A DNA stretch of 64,000 bases from Sarocladium kiliense. Lineage: Eukaryota > Ascomycota > Sordariomycetes > Hypocreales > Sarocladiaceae. Positions 1 through 10,601 of this stretch are shown here, in pieces; the first letter of the stretch is position 1; each line of letters begins with the position of its first letter. The notes below the pieces were generated by a model. The model made no database searches. It had not been told where the DNA came from and saw nothing but the letters and a program-made list of their open reading frames with translations. A program made the translations under genes and the position numbers. The DNA lies in NCBI GenBank assembly GCA_030734395.1, contig JAUZTG010000048.1, positions 682,001-746,000 of the forward strand. The letters run 5' to 3'.

Positions 1-576
1 CAAGAAGGATAGTCGAAGGTTCGCAGAGCCAAATGGCAATTAACGCTCGCTGAAAAGATGTTCACCTCTCGTGGTCGAGGGCAAGTTGACTTGTTTCGGC
101 GGTCGTGGCAGGAAGAGTCGAGTCGAAAGGGTGAGGGAGATTGGCTACGTGGTCGATCAAGAACTAGGATGAAGTCAAAGGACGAGACGGGATGATGGAG
201 CTCCTGAGCTGACGAGTCCCTCCCGCGCGCTCGGCCGCTAACGACAGTGACGCGTGCGCCAAGTCGGGCGCTGTCTAGGTCATGTTACAGTGCGCTGTAG
301 GACACCGTTTTAGTGGGAACCGCCCCTGTCGTACAAAACAGCTGTCCTTCTGGAGCTGGTGCAAATTCTTTGTCAGCGCTCTGATAAGCGATAAGCCCCA
401 CTGAGAGAGTTGCTAACAAAAAAAGTTTCGAGCCTTGGGTCGTCAAACCTACAGACATCTTCAGCGGCAGTCTGATCGCATTGGAGAACGGAGATACAAT
501 ATCCCCTCTCTCACGAAAACAGCAGCCTCAGGGTCAATTCGAAGCCGATCGTACACATTGTACAATTCACTACATT
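1..576. other. upstream region of LCP5, no gene seen
   Basis: No credible coding exon is visible. The last 150 bases before the LCP5 start are probably its promoter and 5' leader. The open frame running into LCP5 from about 481 begins at TTG, not ATG, so I treat it as leader. Confidence 0.5.
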
Positions 577-1686
577 ATGGCTTCCCTCAACACCCTTCCG
601 GCTCTCCTCGAGTCACTTTCCCAGTCTCTTTCCTCGGCACACGAGATGACCCCGAAGCTCACCAACATAAGCCCACCAAAGGATGGCCTGTCTCTTCTCG
701 ACGTCAAGAACGAGCTGCTTCTTTCCTACCTTCAGAACCTCGTCTTCCTGATTCTTCTCAAGATCCGAAACGCGAAGAAGGGTGCCGATACAGGCGATGA
801 AGATGACGATGAGCTATTCGACACAGTCCGTGAGAAGCTCGTTGAGCTGCGCCTCTTCCTGGAGAAGGGTGCTCGCCCACTCGAAGCGAAACTCCAATAC
901 TCTATCACACAATTCCTCAAGGCGACTGAGCATCACCAGCAGCAAGAGAGGTTGGCTGCGAGCAAGCGCAAGGCCGCTGAAGAAGATGAAGATGAAGACG
1001 AAGAAGACGATGACGAAGAAAGCGAGGAGGAGGACACTTCACGCAGGAGGGGACGAACAAACGCTGCTCCAGGTCTTAAGAACCTCCAAGAGGACGTCAA
1101 GGCTGCCAGGGACAAGGACACTCGCGGCGCAGACGGCAAGACTGGCGTTTATCAGCCACCCAAGCGTGAGCGCAAGCTTATGGACGCTCCCAACCCTGAC
1201 GAGCGCCGCCGTGATCGTCGCGCCGGCAAGTCAGCCACCATGGACGAGTATGTCGCGACAGAACTCTCCGCCGCACCCCTCGCCGAGCCCAGCATCGGTA
1301 CCACTATCGTTCAGGGCGGTCGTCGCATGAAGTCCACAAGCGAGCGCAAGGAAGAGGCTGAGCGTCGCGAGTACGAAGAGATGAACTTTGTGCGTCTGCC
1401 TGCGATGAGCAAGAAGGACAAGGCCAAGAAGGCGCAGCGTGAGGGCAGGTCAGATAAGATGCAATTTGGAGGTGAGGAGTGGCGGGGCCTTGGTGAGGGC
1501 GTTGATCGTATTGATCGTTTGACGAGGAGGAAGGACGGTGGAAGGGGAGGCGGTGTTAGAGCTCTTCTGGATAAGAGCCGTAAGCGAGGCCCTGAGACGA
1601 TCGATGGACCGAGAGGAAGTGGTATGGAGATGGGAGAGCGGTTCCATAAGAGGGCGAAGATGCTTGAGAGTGGTCGCAGGAGATGA
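577..1686 (+). CDS. LCP5: Sas10/Utp3/Lcp5 family protein (neuroguidin-like), U3 snoRNP component
   Basis: Single-exon gene, 369 residues. I chose the ATG at 577 because the same open frame extends upstream only through non-ATG codons. Residues about 1-105 match the Sas10/Utp3 domain: a helical segment containing KNELLLSYLQNLVFLILLK, then VREKLVELRLFLEKGARPLE. An acidic Glu/Asp run follows at about 145-160. Next comes a basic region with the conserved VYQPPKRERKLMD and, at the end, a Lys/Arg-rich tail, typical of a nucleolar protein. In yeast, Lcp5 joins the U3 small nucleolar RNP and is needed for 18S rRNA processing. Length is close to yeast Lcp5 (357 residues). Its neighbour RPC37 lies 267 bases downstream on the same strand. 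Family assignment is firm; choice between Lcp5 and another Sas10-family member rests on length and the N-terminal pattern. Confidence 0.85.
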   Translation: MASLNTLPALLESLSQSLSSAHEMTPKLTNISPPKDGLSLLDVKNELLLSYLQNLVFLILLKIRNAKKGADTGDEDDDELFDTVREKLVELRLFLEKGARPLEAKLQYSITQFLKATEHHQQQERLAASKRKAAEEDEDEDEEDDDEESEEEDTSRRRGRTNAAPGLKNLQEDVKAARDKDTRGADGKTGVYQPPKRERKLMDAPNPDERRRDRRAGKSATMDEYVATELSAAPLAEPSIGTTIVQGGRRMKSTSERKEEAERREYEEMNFVRLPAMSKKDKAKKAQREGRSDKMQFGGEEWRGLGEGVDRIDRLTRRKDGGRGGGVRALLDKSRKRGPETIDGPRGSGMEMGERFHKRAKMLESGRRR

Positions 1687-1953
1687 GGGCTCTTGATCAA
1701 CGACCCAGGCTGGGATAACACCATATTATTCCTAATAGACAATCAACATATTAAACACTATTACTCAATCGCTCGCTTGTAGTATGTTCGAAGTTTATTT
1801 GCACCTCTGCTGGTTGCGAAATGTCGTAATGGCAGATGTTCTTACACTAGACCCTCCAAACTATTCGGACCCCACCACGGCGCAGAAATGTCACTTTCAT
1901 CCTACCAGAGCTTCCCATCATCACCATAACTTTCCTTCCTCCAAACTCTCAAC

Positions 1954-3202
1954 ATGGCGACCACAGACCCCGAAGCCATGGCTGATGCGCCACCTCCTCA
2001 AGTCGACCTTCAAGACCAAGACGACGACCCTATCACCGCCTCCTACCAAGTCTTCCTTAACCCTTCCCTCCCGCTCGGCCGCCGCCTTCTTGTCCTCCAG
2101 CACCCAAACAGAACCGACAATGCACCGCGTCCTCCACCCTCCGAATTGCGCCTCAAATCTGAAGCCGGAATGGTGGAGGTAGATATGCCTCTTGATACAG
2201 GCGCTGCTTATGATCGGGAGAAGGGCTTGAACTGGGGCCGCACCCTCAAGCACAGTATGGCGATGAAGAATGGTGGGAGTCATGGTCTGGCTGGGGGGTT
2301 TGGAGCTGGCGCTGTGCAGCAGAGAGGAGGAGCGGGTGGTGGAAGAGGTAGAGGATCAAGAATGGAGGATGATGAAGATCTGGATTGGCCAGAGGCGGTT
2401 CGGCAAGACAAGGTCCTGAGAACGCAGACTCTTGGTGGACAGTACCCGGACTCGAAGGAAGTGCAGTACATGGTTGGCGTCTTTCAAGGGAGTAAGTCAT
2501 AACAGCCACCCGAAACACATCCTCCTATCAGTCCAACAACAGAGCTAACCACTCGGTGTTACAGAGAACCTTCACCTCACCCCCGTATCCTCCCTCGTCC
2601 ACCTTCGACCCCAACTCCACCACATCGACGCAACAACCCACCTCGAGCGTCAAGCTTCGTCCAAAGACGCCTCCTCTACAGGTGGTGCCTCTTCCGGCGC
2701 CAGCGGTGCAGCCTCCAACCCTGCCCGCGCCATCCACATGACTGTCAAAACTACCACAGACGGCAACGCTCTCACAACCGAAACCATGGCCGACCGCCTA
2801 CGCATCGTCCAGGGCGAACCCTGGCGAAAGATGCGCTACACAGACGAGAACGAAGAGGCTGCTTGGGATGTCTACAGTGAGAGCATGTTCCTTAGGACGG
2901 AGCAACAGGGCGCCGAAGAAAAGGATGCAAGACCATTGGAGGACATTGTGCCGAGATTTGAGAGTCGGTGGGAAGATAAGAAACTCTTGGAGTCGATCAG
3001 TGGGATCGTGAAGGATGAGGGTGAAGAAGGTGATGTCAAGGCTGAGGAGGAAGAGCAGATGAAGGCTGTGGCTGAGGCTGAGGCGAGGAAGAAGGCGGCG
3101 GCGGCAGCGGCTGCACGGCCGAGGGGAGGTGCTGCTGCAGGGAGGAGAGGCGCGAGGGCAAGGACAACGGCGAGAGGAGGGGCTACGGTGAATGTTGATT
3201 AA
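1954..3202 (+). CDS. RPC37: RNA polymerase III subunit Rpc37/RPC5 (Sin_N family)
   Basis: Two exons, 1954..2491 and 2565..3202, giving 391 residues. The intron has donor GTAAGT and acceptor TTACAG; joining it (A|AG) continues a conserved stretch reading KNLHLTPVSSLVHLRPQL, typical of RPC5. The N-terminus has the hallmark DPITASYQVFLNP and LGRRLLVLQHPNR. Residues 120-135 are a Gly/Arg-rich loop, and the C-terminus ends in an Ala/Arg/Gly-rich tail (from about 3080) that may be disordered. Rpc37 pairs with Rpc53 in the TFIIF-like dimer of RNA polymerase III, which acts in initiation, termination and reinitiation. The ATG at 1954 is the first in frame. A second ATG nine codons on (1978) also precedes the conserved region. 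Confidence 0.9.
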
Positions 3203-3859
3203 GGGGGGGTGAACTGCTTGAAGCAGAGTTTATGGTGAAATGCATGTACGAGATGGCTCGCTCCATCCGCTGGCGCAAAGGTCATGATTTCAGGGAAACA
3301 AAATGATAAGATAGATAGATACGTATGGATGGGTGGAGATCTCACAATCAGGTCTCTCTTGCTATGCATCACTCGAAGGTCTCAATGGAAATATGGCCCA
3401 TTCTTAGGGTGGCATCAAAATCAACTCAAAAAGCAATTCTTTACTATACTAATATTCATGAAATAGCCACTTCTCCGCGCGCCCATCCTTCCTTTCTGAT
3501 GTGTAGTACACTGGCCATTGTTTTGACGCACGAACAAAAGTGTAGTTAGCAGCGCAAAGCGAAACACCAAGGTATGCGCTCTTTCCGCTCTCGTCATGGC
3601 GCAAATAGTCAAGCTGATCGATTCATGCCACCCATGTTGATATCCCACGGTGCGTATGAAGGTGGCCATCCCCATCAGGTATTCGGGCCAAAAGTTGAAT
3701 CTTCAGGTGATAGATCGAGACACTGAAACTCTTCATAAAGTTTCAAAAGTCGAGGCTCTTTTCTTTTAGCCATTCAGCAGATCGTCGACCTCCCCAGGAA
3801 CCGCATGGAACACCTTCATTCAGATTCCGTTTCGCAGCCAGCTTTTATCGATCAATGAA
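3203..3859. other. convergent 3' ends of RPC37 and PAT1
   Basis: Holds the facing 3' untranslated regions. A short GATA run (about 3303-3322, gataagatagatagatac) is the only notable sequence. Short open frames here lack codon bias or conserved motifs, so I call no gene. Confidence 0.5.
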
Positions 3860-6370
3860 TTACTGAAGCAATTCCACGTCCAGGCCAATAGAGCGCATGA
3901 ACAAGTTGACACTGCCGAGACGCTCAGCCGCCATCGTGGGAGGCAGAGTCTTGGAGAGAGAGACAGTGTCGAGGACGCGGTCCTTGACAGCCAGGACCAG
4001 GCGAGTCTGCTGATCGTGGGTGGCGCTAACACCCATAGCGGCGAGGAGTTGCCAAACATAGACGTCTTCGCCAGTGTTGACACTGCCGGGGAACATGTAA
4101 GGCAGCGAAGATTCAAGCTTGTTGAACAGAGTCTCGAAGGTTTGATCCCTGTAACTTGTTAGTAACGTGGTGAAAATTGAGAGGGCGCCGGTAACATACC
4201 ATTTCTCCCATTGCTCGGGGCTGCCAGCGCCAGTCTGTTTCAGCAGGACGGCCCGGCTAAGAATGAGAGTAACCATGGAGACGCCAATTCTCGTCTTGGC
4301 GATGAGATCCACGTTCAGCTTTGTAGCAAGAAGGTTTAGAACACCATCAACGATGTCCAAGCCTGTGTCATTGAAGTACTGCATCAAGGACGGCATGACC
4401 GTGGAGATGAAGAGCTCGATGTTCTCACGCATGCGAGAGTTCAATGTCGTCTCGCCAGGGGTGATGGCAGCGCCTTGCACAACATCAAGCTGGTCAAGGT
4501 GGTAGACGATCATAGTAAGAATGGTGGTGCGCTGCTCGAAGCTGAGGTGAGGGAAGATACGAGGAATGGCCTTCTTGCCTTTGGCGCAGGACAGGAAAGC
4601 AATGAACGGGTGAGGCACAACAGCACCGATTGGCTCGTGAACCTTCAGTTCGTCCCAGAGCTTTGCATTGAGCTTCTCCAGAGTGTTTCCCCACTCCTTC
4701 TGGCTCTCAGGGTCGGCATTCGGCGGTGGGATGAGGCGAACGTGATCCTCAATCTTCATGAGCGTGCTATAAACCTTCTCGACGTTGCGCAAGACAGCTT
4801 TTCTGTCGATGCCATTGGCAGCAGGTGATTTTCTACCAGCGGAGCTTCGGGTCTCAGCTTCAGGGCGCTTGATGTTGAGTAAAGGCTTGGGCGTCTTGGC
4901 GTTGCTGAAGGAGATCTTTCCAAGGCTTCCAGCAATAACGAGCTGAGGGTTCTTCGGCTTGTTCTTGGCCGCCTCCACAGCCCGCTGAACCTGCTGCTCC
5001 ATCCGCTGGAAGTGGTTCTCTGCCAGCCTGCCGTGCCGGCGCATTCCACCATGTCGGTTGCCAGTCTGGAACAGGTACGTCTGCGCAAAGTTGCTGAGGG
5101 GTTGGCTTGGGTTCTGGCGCTGCCCAGCCCGAATATGGCTGTAGACCTGATAGTAGAAGTCCTCCGTGATCGCAGTGTCCGAATTGGTATCAGCAGATGT
5201 GCCAGTAGCGGTGACGAGCTGCTGAAGCTGGATCCGGGTGATGAAGTTCTTGTCCTGGGGGGTCATTAAGCCGTTATCCTTCGACAGCAGCCAAATTTTG
5301 TGGTTGCGCTTCGCACGCTTAGTCTCCTGGTCCAAATATGCCGCCTTCTCTTCCTCTGACATCTGTGCCATCTGGGGGTGCGCCAGAAGCTGGGCAGTTC
5401 TGCCGATTGCGCCTTGTGATAGGTTATGCTGGTGTCCTGACTGTCCCATTCTTGAACCATCAGCAGATGCCCTGTTAGGGTTCTGCAGGATCTGTGTGGG
5501 TTGAACAGGAGGTGCCTGCTGCTGTTGCTGCTGTTGGTGTTGACGTTGTTGGTGGTGAGACTGCATCGGAGGCTGAGGTGAAGGACCCTTCTGGGTAGCT
5601 GGCATCGGCTGGGGCTGCATGCTCTGGGGTCGCTGCAGGATCGTCACGGGGTGACCCGGTTGTTGAGGCTGCTGCAAGTGGTGCTGTGGAGGCACTTGAT
5701 GCTGCTGGTGTTGCGGAGCTGGCATTTCCTGGACAGGCGGTGCTGGCTGAGCAACCTTCTTTGGCTGTGATCGCATAGCAGCTTCGACCTCTTCCAGGCT
5801 CATGACCTTTCGTCCCGAGCCCGCAGACGGAGCAGGAGCCTGCTGTTGTGGCGGCTCAACTGACCTAGCCGGCTTGATTCCCCAGATACTTTGATCTACG
5901 TGCAGGTCCGGGATCGCCTCTGGCTCGCGATACTTCTCATACCCAGTACGTACTGGCCGCTGCGGCTCCTGATAGTATGACATATTAGCAGGATGAGCCT
6001 GCATAGGATCAGCATAGCCAGGTGTGTAGCCAGTATGAGACTTGACGGCGGGCTGCTGTCGAGTGAAGCGCATGTGCTCCTCCTCGATAGCATTGGCAAC
6101 CTTGGCCGTCTGTCCGAAGAAGTCGAAGTCCTTGCCAACCTTGCCGGTGGTTGGAGCAGCATCCCCAGCACCGCCACCGAAGGTGTCGTCGTTGAAGACA
6201 TCGTCTGTCTCGTCTAGTTGGTCACCGAGGCCGTCGTAGGTGTCTTCGAAATCGAGCGCATCATCGGCGTTATCGGCGCGGCCTGAAAGACCAGCGAATG
6301 GGTCGTGAGCTTGCGAGAAACCGGGAGCGGCCTTGTCGTGGCCGCTCGTGTCAAACCCGAAGAATGACAT
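3860..6370 (-). CDS. PAT1: Pat1-like decapping activator
   Basis: Starts at ATG 6370. The N-terminus MSFFGFDT and the acidic LDFEDTYDGLGD match the Pat1 N-terminal segment that binds the Dhh1 helicase. A long Gln/Pro-rich low-complexity region follows (about residues 160-310, encoded partly by CAG/CTG-type repeats near 5510-5560), then the HNLSQGAIGRTAQLLAHPQMA region. The C-terminal half forms the alpha-helical Pat-C domain, which in yeast binds Lsm1-7 and Dcp2. Pat1 couples deadenylation to decapping in P-bodies. A probable intron lies at 4149..4199 (51 nt; donor GTATGT, branch CTAAC, acceptor TACAG). It is a multiple of three without a stop, so the frame is open either way: 819 residues spliced, 836 unspliced. 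Splicing gives WEKW-DQTFETLF, which fits the family better. A 5' UTR intron at 6421..6497 (GTAAGT to AAACAG) is also possible. Confidence 0.9.
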   Translation of the reverse strand: MSFFGFDTSGHDKAAPGFSQAHDPFAGLSGRADNADDALDFEDTYDGLGDQLDETDDVFNDDTFGGGAGDAAPTTGKVGKDFDFFGQTAKVANAIEEEHMRFTRQQPAVKSHTGYTPGYADPMQAHPANMSYYQEPQRPVRTGYEKYREPEAIPDLHVDQSIWGIKPARSVEPPQQQAPAPSAGSGRKVMSLEEVEAAMRSQPKKVAQPAPPVQEMPAPQHQQHQVPPQHHLQQPQQPGHPVTILQRPQSMQPQPMPATQKGPSPQPPMQSHHQQRQHQQQQQQQAPPVQPTQILQNPNRASADGSRMGQSGHQHNLSQGAIGRTAQLLAHPQMAQMSEEEKAAYLDQETKRAKRNHKIWLLSKDNGLMTPQDKNFITRIQLQQLVTATGTSADTNSDTAITEDFYYQVYSHIRAGQRQNPSQPLSNFAQTYLFQTGNRHGGMRRHGRLAENHFQRMEQQVQRAVEAAKNKPKNPQLVIAGSLGKISFSNAKTPKPLLNIKRPEAETRSSAGRKSPAANGIDRKAVLRNVEKVYSTLMKIEDHVRLIPPPNADPESQKEWGNTLEKLNAKLWDELKVHEPIGAVVPHPFIAFLSCAKGKKAIPRIFPHLSFEQRTTILTMIVYHLDQLDVVQGAAITPGETTLNSRMRENIELFISTVMPSLMQYFNDTGLDIVDGVLNLLATKLNVDLIAKTRIGVSMVTLILSRAVLLKQTGAGSPEQWEKWYVTGALSIFTTLLTSYRDQTFETLFNKLESSLPYMFPGSVNTGEDVYVWQLLAAMGVSATHDQQTRLVLAVKDRVLDTVSLSKTLPPTMAAERLGSVNLFMRSIGLDVELLQ

Positions 6371-7364
6371 GTTTTTGAGTATAGGTGGGGTGAGAATTGA
6401 GGTGCGGTAAGGTATCTGTCCTGTTTAAGGTCAGTTCAGTACATATCTCGGATGAACGCAGCGACGACAGTAACCGGCGCAAGTAGAACAGACTTACGAC
6501 TAGAAGGAAAGAAGGGTTTCGAACGGAGTCTTGTCGCACAAATCTATCATATTGCCTTGGCGGAAGTCGTGTGGAAAGGTATTAATCCTCAGAAACCGAC
6601 AAAGCAACCGATGGCGGAGAAGGAGAGCAAGCAAGCTGGCCAAAAACACCTTGCAGACGAGTTGCTGCACAACGAGCGCTGATCAAGCCACAGTCGCAGT
6701 CCAAGAAACCAAATATTGCTTTTTTGCCTGGCAGATCCCCTTGTTGCGAGGTGAGCTCCACGAAGCTCAGGTTGCCGGGAGGGTGATGATGCGATGAGGG
6801 AGGATTTGGATGTTCTCCCGAGCGTGGTGGTCCCCCACTTCCTGCAAGCGGTTTGCGGCCGTAAATGAAGTCACGTGCCAAACCTGTACTACCCTGTAGT
6901 TGCAAACTCGCGGCAAACTGAGCGTATCGACCATCATTTGCAATGACTCCAAGCTTACTGATTGCAGTGATATGGACTATCCAACCGGATTGGACTGGAT
7001 CGGAGTTTTGGTTGCGTTCACTATGCTGAGAGAATGTTTCGTGGACAAATATTCTTGTGCGGCCTGCAAGACACAAAGCAGCCTGGCTCGACTTCCTTAT
7101 TTCTTCAAGAGGCAACAGTTGATAGACGCCCTTCAGTCTCTTTTCGTTTCTCAATTGATCAACGTTTATTTTCATAGCGCATACATTAACGCCGTGGAAT
7201 CATAGCCTTCTACTTTCCAAACCCAAGTAAGTCGTTACCTCAAAACGCCATGCAATGCCATAGAAAGAGCCAGAGTTGCTTGCCGTGTAATGATGCAGAG
7301 CCCAAGAACGAAGTAAAAGAAGAAAAGGGGTATCATCGAGCCCAAAGAAACAACAATCTTGATG
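6371..7364. other. PAT1 5' region and 3' region of the Mid2-like gene
   Basis: Contains the PAT1 promoter and leader, with a possible leader intron 6421..6497. A minus-strand open frame of 197 codons (6582..7175) has no recognisable motif and no gene-like composition, so I do not call it. Confidence 0.4.
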
Positions 7365-8795
7365 TTACATCCACATCAAGTTTCGACTCCGCCTACGGTT
7401 CTGTTGCCAAAGGGGCCGACCCCCTTCTCCCCTTGATCTAGTGTATGCACCCATGCCTTGACTGTTTGGCTGTGCATCATCATTGCCGTCGATATCATCG
7501 AGAGCTGTGTTAAATCCCCGACTGAAATCGTCCAATTCTCCGGTCAACGGTTCGCGATCTTGCTCGTATGGCCTACTCCCACCGACCGCCGCACCCCGCG
7601 TTGAGCCGCTGCTGTTAGAGTCGTAATGCTCTGCGAAATTTCCTGCGGCAGCGCTGCTTCCGATTCCGCCGTATGCTTTGGGCATATGTGGAGGAACTTC
7701 TGGCTCTGGCTCCTCCCATGTTGTTGGAAGTTGCGTGAACTGTTGGCGATTATCGGTCATAGGACTAACATACGAATTGTCAGCATAGCCGTCGCCTGGC
7801 GACTTGTTTCCATATACTGACGTAATGTACTCGGTGCTCTGGTTCAAGCCAGGCCCTTGCCGAGAATTGCGGCTCTTGCGCCGCCAAAGCCAAATGGCGA
7901 GACTGAGGATCATAGCAATGCCTGCAACACCGCCCACGGCTCCGCCGACGATGGCGCCCACATTTGTGTCTTTATCGTCATTGTCTGGAGCTGACCCAGC
8001 CTCGGTAGCTATGTTTGGCGGATCTGAGCTGGAGGAGGTTGCTGATGACGATGTCTCAGATGTGCTCGTCTCACTGGCCGAAGTCGTACTCTCGTCGTTC
8101 GTCGATGATCGAGAAGTTGAGGATGAGCGAGAATTTGAAGATGAACTGCTTTCGGATGATGTGTCCGTGGTACGGGCGGTGGTACGGGCGCGCGTACGGG
8201 TGCCGATTGTAGTCGGCTCGGAGAGCGATGTGGCTGAGGCTGTCAAATCAACCGAGACGCTGGCGATGTCGAGCTCTCCAAGACCGGATGGTGCTGTTGC
8301 AACAGTATTGGCTAACGAGGATGCCGAGCCGCAGCCATACTGAAAGAAGCCTCCGTCAAACTGGTTTTGATAGCAAACATCGCCACCACTGCAAGTAAAA
8401 ACATAAGGGTTGATTTCTGTTTGCGGATCGCTGTTCTGATCGACGCAACCCGTGAAAATGCCTTGTGTACAAGGTCCTTCGTCAGGACAGCAGCCGATAA
8501 TGCCATTCTGAGAGTCTGCAGCACAATGCGATCCAGCTGAGCATGTTGCTGGGAGCGCAAGATCACCTCCTATGTAACCGCAAATTGTGTTGAACTGACG
8601 TCGCAAGAGTTCGTTCGAAAGCAACGGTGCCTCGGTTGGGGCAAACGGCCAAAGATCCACGTTAAACTCGCGCAAGGGAACTGTTGGAGTAGCGCGTGGC
8701 AACGCATGCGAGTGAACTGTTTGTAGAAGAGCGGCGACAATCCAGTATGATGCTGCTGGTTGCAAGACTTCCAATATACGGTGGTTGGTGGCCAT
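7365..8795 (-). CDS. Mid2-like single-pass cell-wall sensor/glycoprotein
   Basis: Single exon, 476 residues, ATG at 8795. Layout by residue: a hydrophobic N-terminal stretch, probably a signal sequence (about 14-32); a Cys-rich extracellular region (about 70-165) with spaced cysteines (CGYIGG, CSAGSHC, GCCPDEGPC, GCVD, CSGGDVC, YGCG); a long Ser/Thr-rich stalk (about 185-265) likely O-glycosylated; one transmembrane helix with a Gly/Ala-rich start (VGAIVGGAVGGVAGIAMI, about 278-300); then basic WLWRRKSRN and a roughly 170-residue cytoplasmic tail. The order resembles Mid2/Wsc-type cell-integrity sensors, but the Cys pattern is not a clear WSC domain. The family is known in filamentous fungi mostly from predictions. 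Role in wall stress sensing is inference from architecture. Confidence 0.7.
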   Translation of the reverse strand: MATNHRILEVLQPAASYWIVAALLQTVHSHALPRATPTVPLREFNVDLWPFAPTEAPLLSNELLRRQFNTICGYIGGDLALPATCSAGSHCAADSQNGIIGCCPDEGPCTQGIFTGCVDQNSDPQTEINPYVFTCSGGDVCYQNQFDGGFFQYGCGSASSLANTVATAPSGLGELDIASVSVDLTASATSLSEPTTIGTRTRARTTARTTDTSSESSSSSNSRSSSTSRSSTNDESTTSASETSTSETSSSATSSSSDPPNIATEAGSAPDNDDKDTNVGAIVGGAVGGVAGIAMILSLAIWLWRRKSRNSRQGPGLNQSTEYITSVYGNKSPGDGYADNSYVSPMTDNRQQFTQLPTTWEEPEPEVPPHMPKAYGGIGSSAAAGNFAEHYDSNSSGSTRGAAVGGSRPYEQDREPLTGELDDFSRGFNTALDDIDGNDDAQPNSQGMGAYTRSRGEGGRPLWQQNRRRSRNLMWM

Positions 8796-10601
8796 GGCCG
8801 TAGCGTTATAGCCACCGAAGTGGACTTAGACCAGTGTCGGAGACCAAGCGTTGAGATGCTGTATCGTAGATATATATGTGGTGTATCGCTGGCCGCGGTG
8901 TAGTTTGATGTTCCGCAAAGCAGTGGCTCGAGTAAACATGATCATGAAAGGAAGAAACAGCAAGAACGACAGGCAGGGCTGTCAGAAAAGACAAAGGGCA
9001 GACTTGGCCTTCTCGTAGGCTGAGATGAGCGCGACCTGGCAGTGTGGCGTAGTGGGACGGCAGGGGTGGTGGGTTGCGATGGACCCTGGCTTTGCCCAGC
9101 CTTGGGTCGAGCTGCAGATGCCGGCTGAGGAAGGGCAAAAGACTATGCATGCAGCAACAATCTGCTGTGCCGTCAGTGTTGGTGCGAGACTTCGAACCGA
9201 CGTTTAGCTCATTTAGCACCCACTGATTTGTGGAGTTCCCATTGTGAAGCGCTCCCATCGTGAAGCCTGGGTATGAGACGATGAACAACATTGACCGCTT
9301 TGCTTCTCGGGATGTCGTTGCGAGGCATCGCATTCTCAGTGGCCATCACTGTCAAGCCAGCAGGGATCGAGGCTCAGCGTCGTAGTGGTTGCATCATGAG
9401 CTCCGAGATGTACGGAAGCGATGAACGGTATGGAGGGCCGGATAGTGATGGTGGCCGTTGAATCTTGGATTGAATTCGCCGCTGACCAGGGACGTCGTTT
9501 CGCCCCCATGCCTCCGTGCGGTCTCGCACTGTATAGTATTACGTGTGAGCAGCAACCCATGGCTTTGAGTGGCGGGGCCACAGTGTGCGCACGGTACAAC
9601 TGTCAGCGTCGGCACTCCACTGTTGGATCGCTCCTTTAGCGTCCCGGGAGGCGGTGCAGTGTCTAAATACAGAACATGCAGCCACTTTCCAGTCTACCAT
9701 CTCCAACGGGCCTGTACGCCTGCAGGAAGAAGTCTAGCTGAGGCTGGCTGCTTTTAGAACATGCTAACCATTATCTAGGGATCGGGTCGGGGCTTGAGAT
9801 CTGGCAGAAAATCATGCATGCTCCCCGAATCCAACTGTGCCGTGCCCAAACACAGCTGCTTGTTGGGCTTAGCATCGGTCAGTATGCGACCTATCGTGCT
9901 GATGTCTCGGCTAGCACTGCAGGTCTCAAGGAGCGTCGATCTTGGTCCTGGGGAATTTGATAGAGCTGTGGTTTGTCGAAACGAGCACTCTGAGCTTGCG
10001 AAAGTATGGGGTCTGAACTTTACAACAAGTGATTGCTATGTCAAGTGTAAAGAGAGGACGATCCCCATGGGCTGCGCCACAAAAGACGCGCCACACATAG
10101 TGGACCACCGCCACACACAGATCCACCAATCACGGGCTTGACTACCAAGTGTCTCAACCTCCTGTATCTGCCTGGTTGCCTTGCAAGAAAGTTTGCCGTT
10201 AGAGACAAAGGTATCACAATTGCAGAGTTACGAGCGGAGTTACAGCAATCTAAAACCAAAAGAGGCAAAGACCATTGTTCGCGCCATAACTAACAATGCG
10301 TGAAAAGCCAAGCAAAATTGGCTTTGAGTCGGCCACTCTGCTCCGCGCCCCCCCCGCGTCGCGCCGCTCCGGAGCCACTTCATTCCAGACCCAATGGGCC
10401 CCTGTTACGGTTAGAGATGTTGATCCATCGTCACCTGCTTCGACCTTCACCGACGTGCCCACATTCAACTCCTGCCCCTCACCGGCAGCACCAGGACAAC
10501 GCCCTCCTTGACTCCCTCGAGCTCACGTAGGACTTGGAAACCGGCGGATTGGCCACCAAACAGCTGCTGCCAGCAATTGCCAGCAAGGGGCAAGCTTCGA
10601 C
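8796..10601. other. divergent intergenic region between the Mid2-like gene and YVC1
   Basis: About 1.8 kb between two divergent starts, so it holds both promoters. Several short open frames exist (for example minus strand 8806..9333), but none has a conserved motif or plausible splice sites. A tRNA-like B-box at about 9188-9200 (minus) lacks a matching T-stem. Confidence 0.4.

Noticed and set aside
5500..5720. CAG/CTG-rich repeats as a possible microsatellite element
   Set aside because: They encode the poly-Gln region of PAT1 and need no other explanation.
6582..7175. 197-codon open frame on the minus strand upstream of PAT1
   Set aside because: No conserved motif, odd composition and no splice partner; it lies in the PAT1 promoter and leader.
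9175..9260. tRNA-like B-box (ggttcgaag on the minus strand)
   Set aside because: The flanking bases do not form a T-stem, and no A-box or acceptor stem fits.
8806..9333. 175-codon open frame on the minus strand
   Set aside because: No recognisable domain; composition is like non-coding sequence in the Mid2-like gene promoter.
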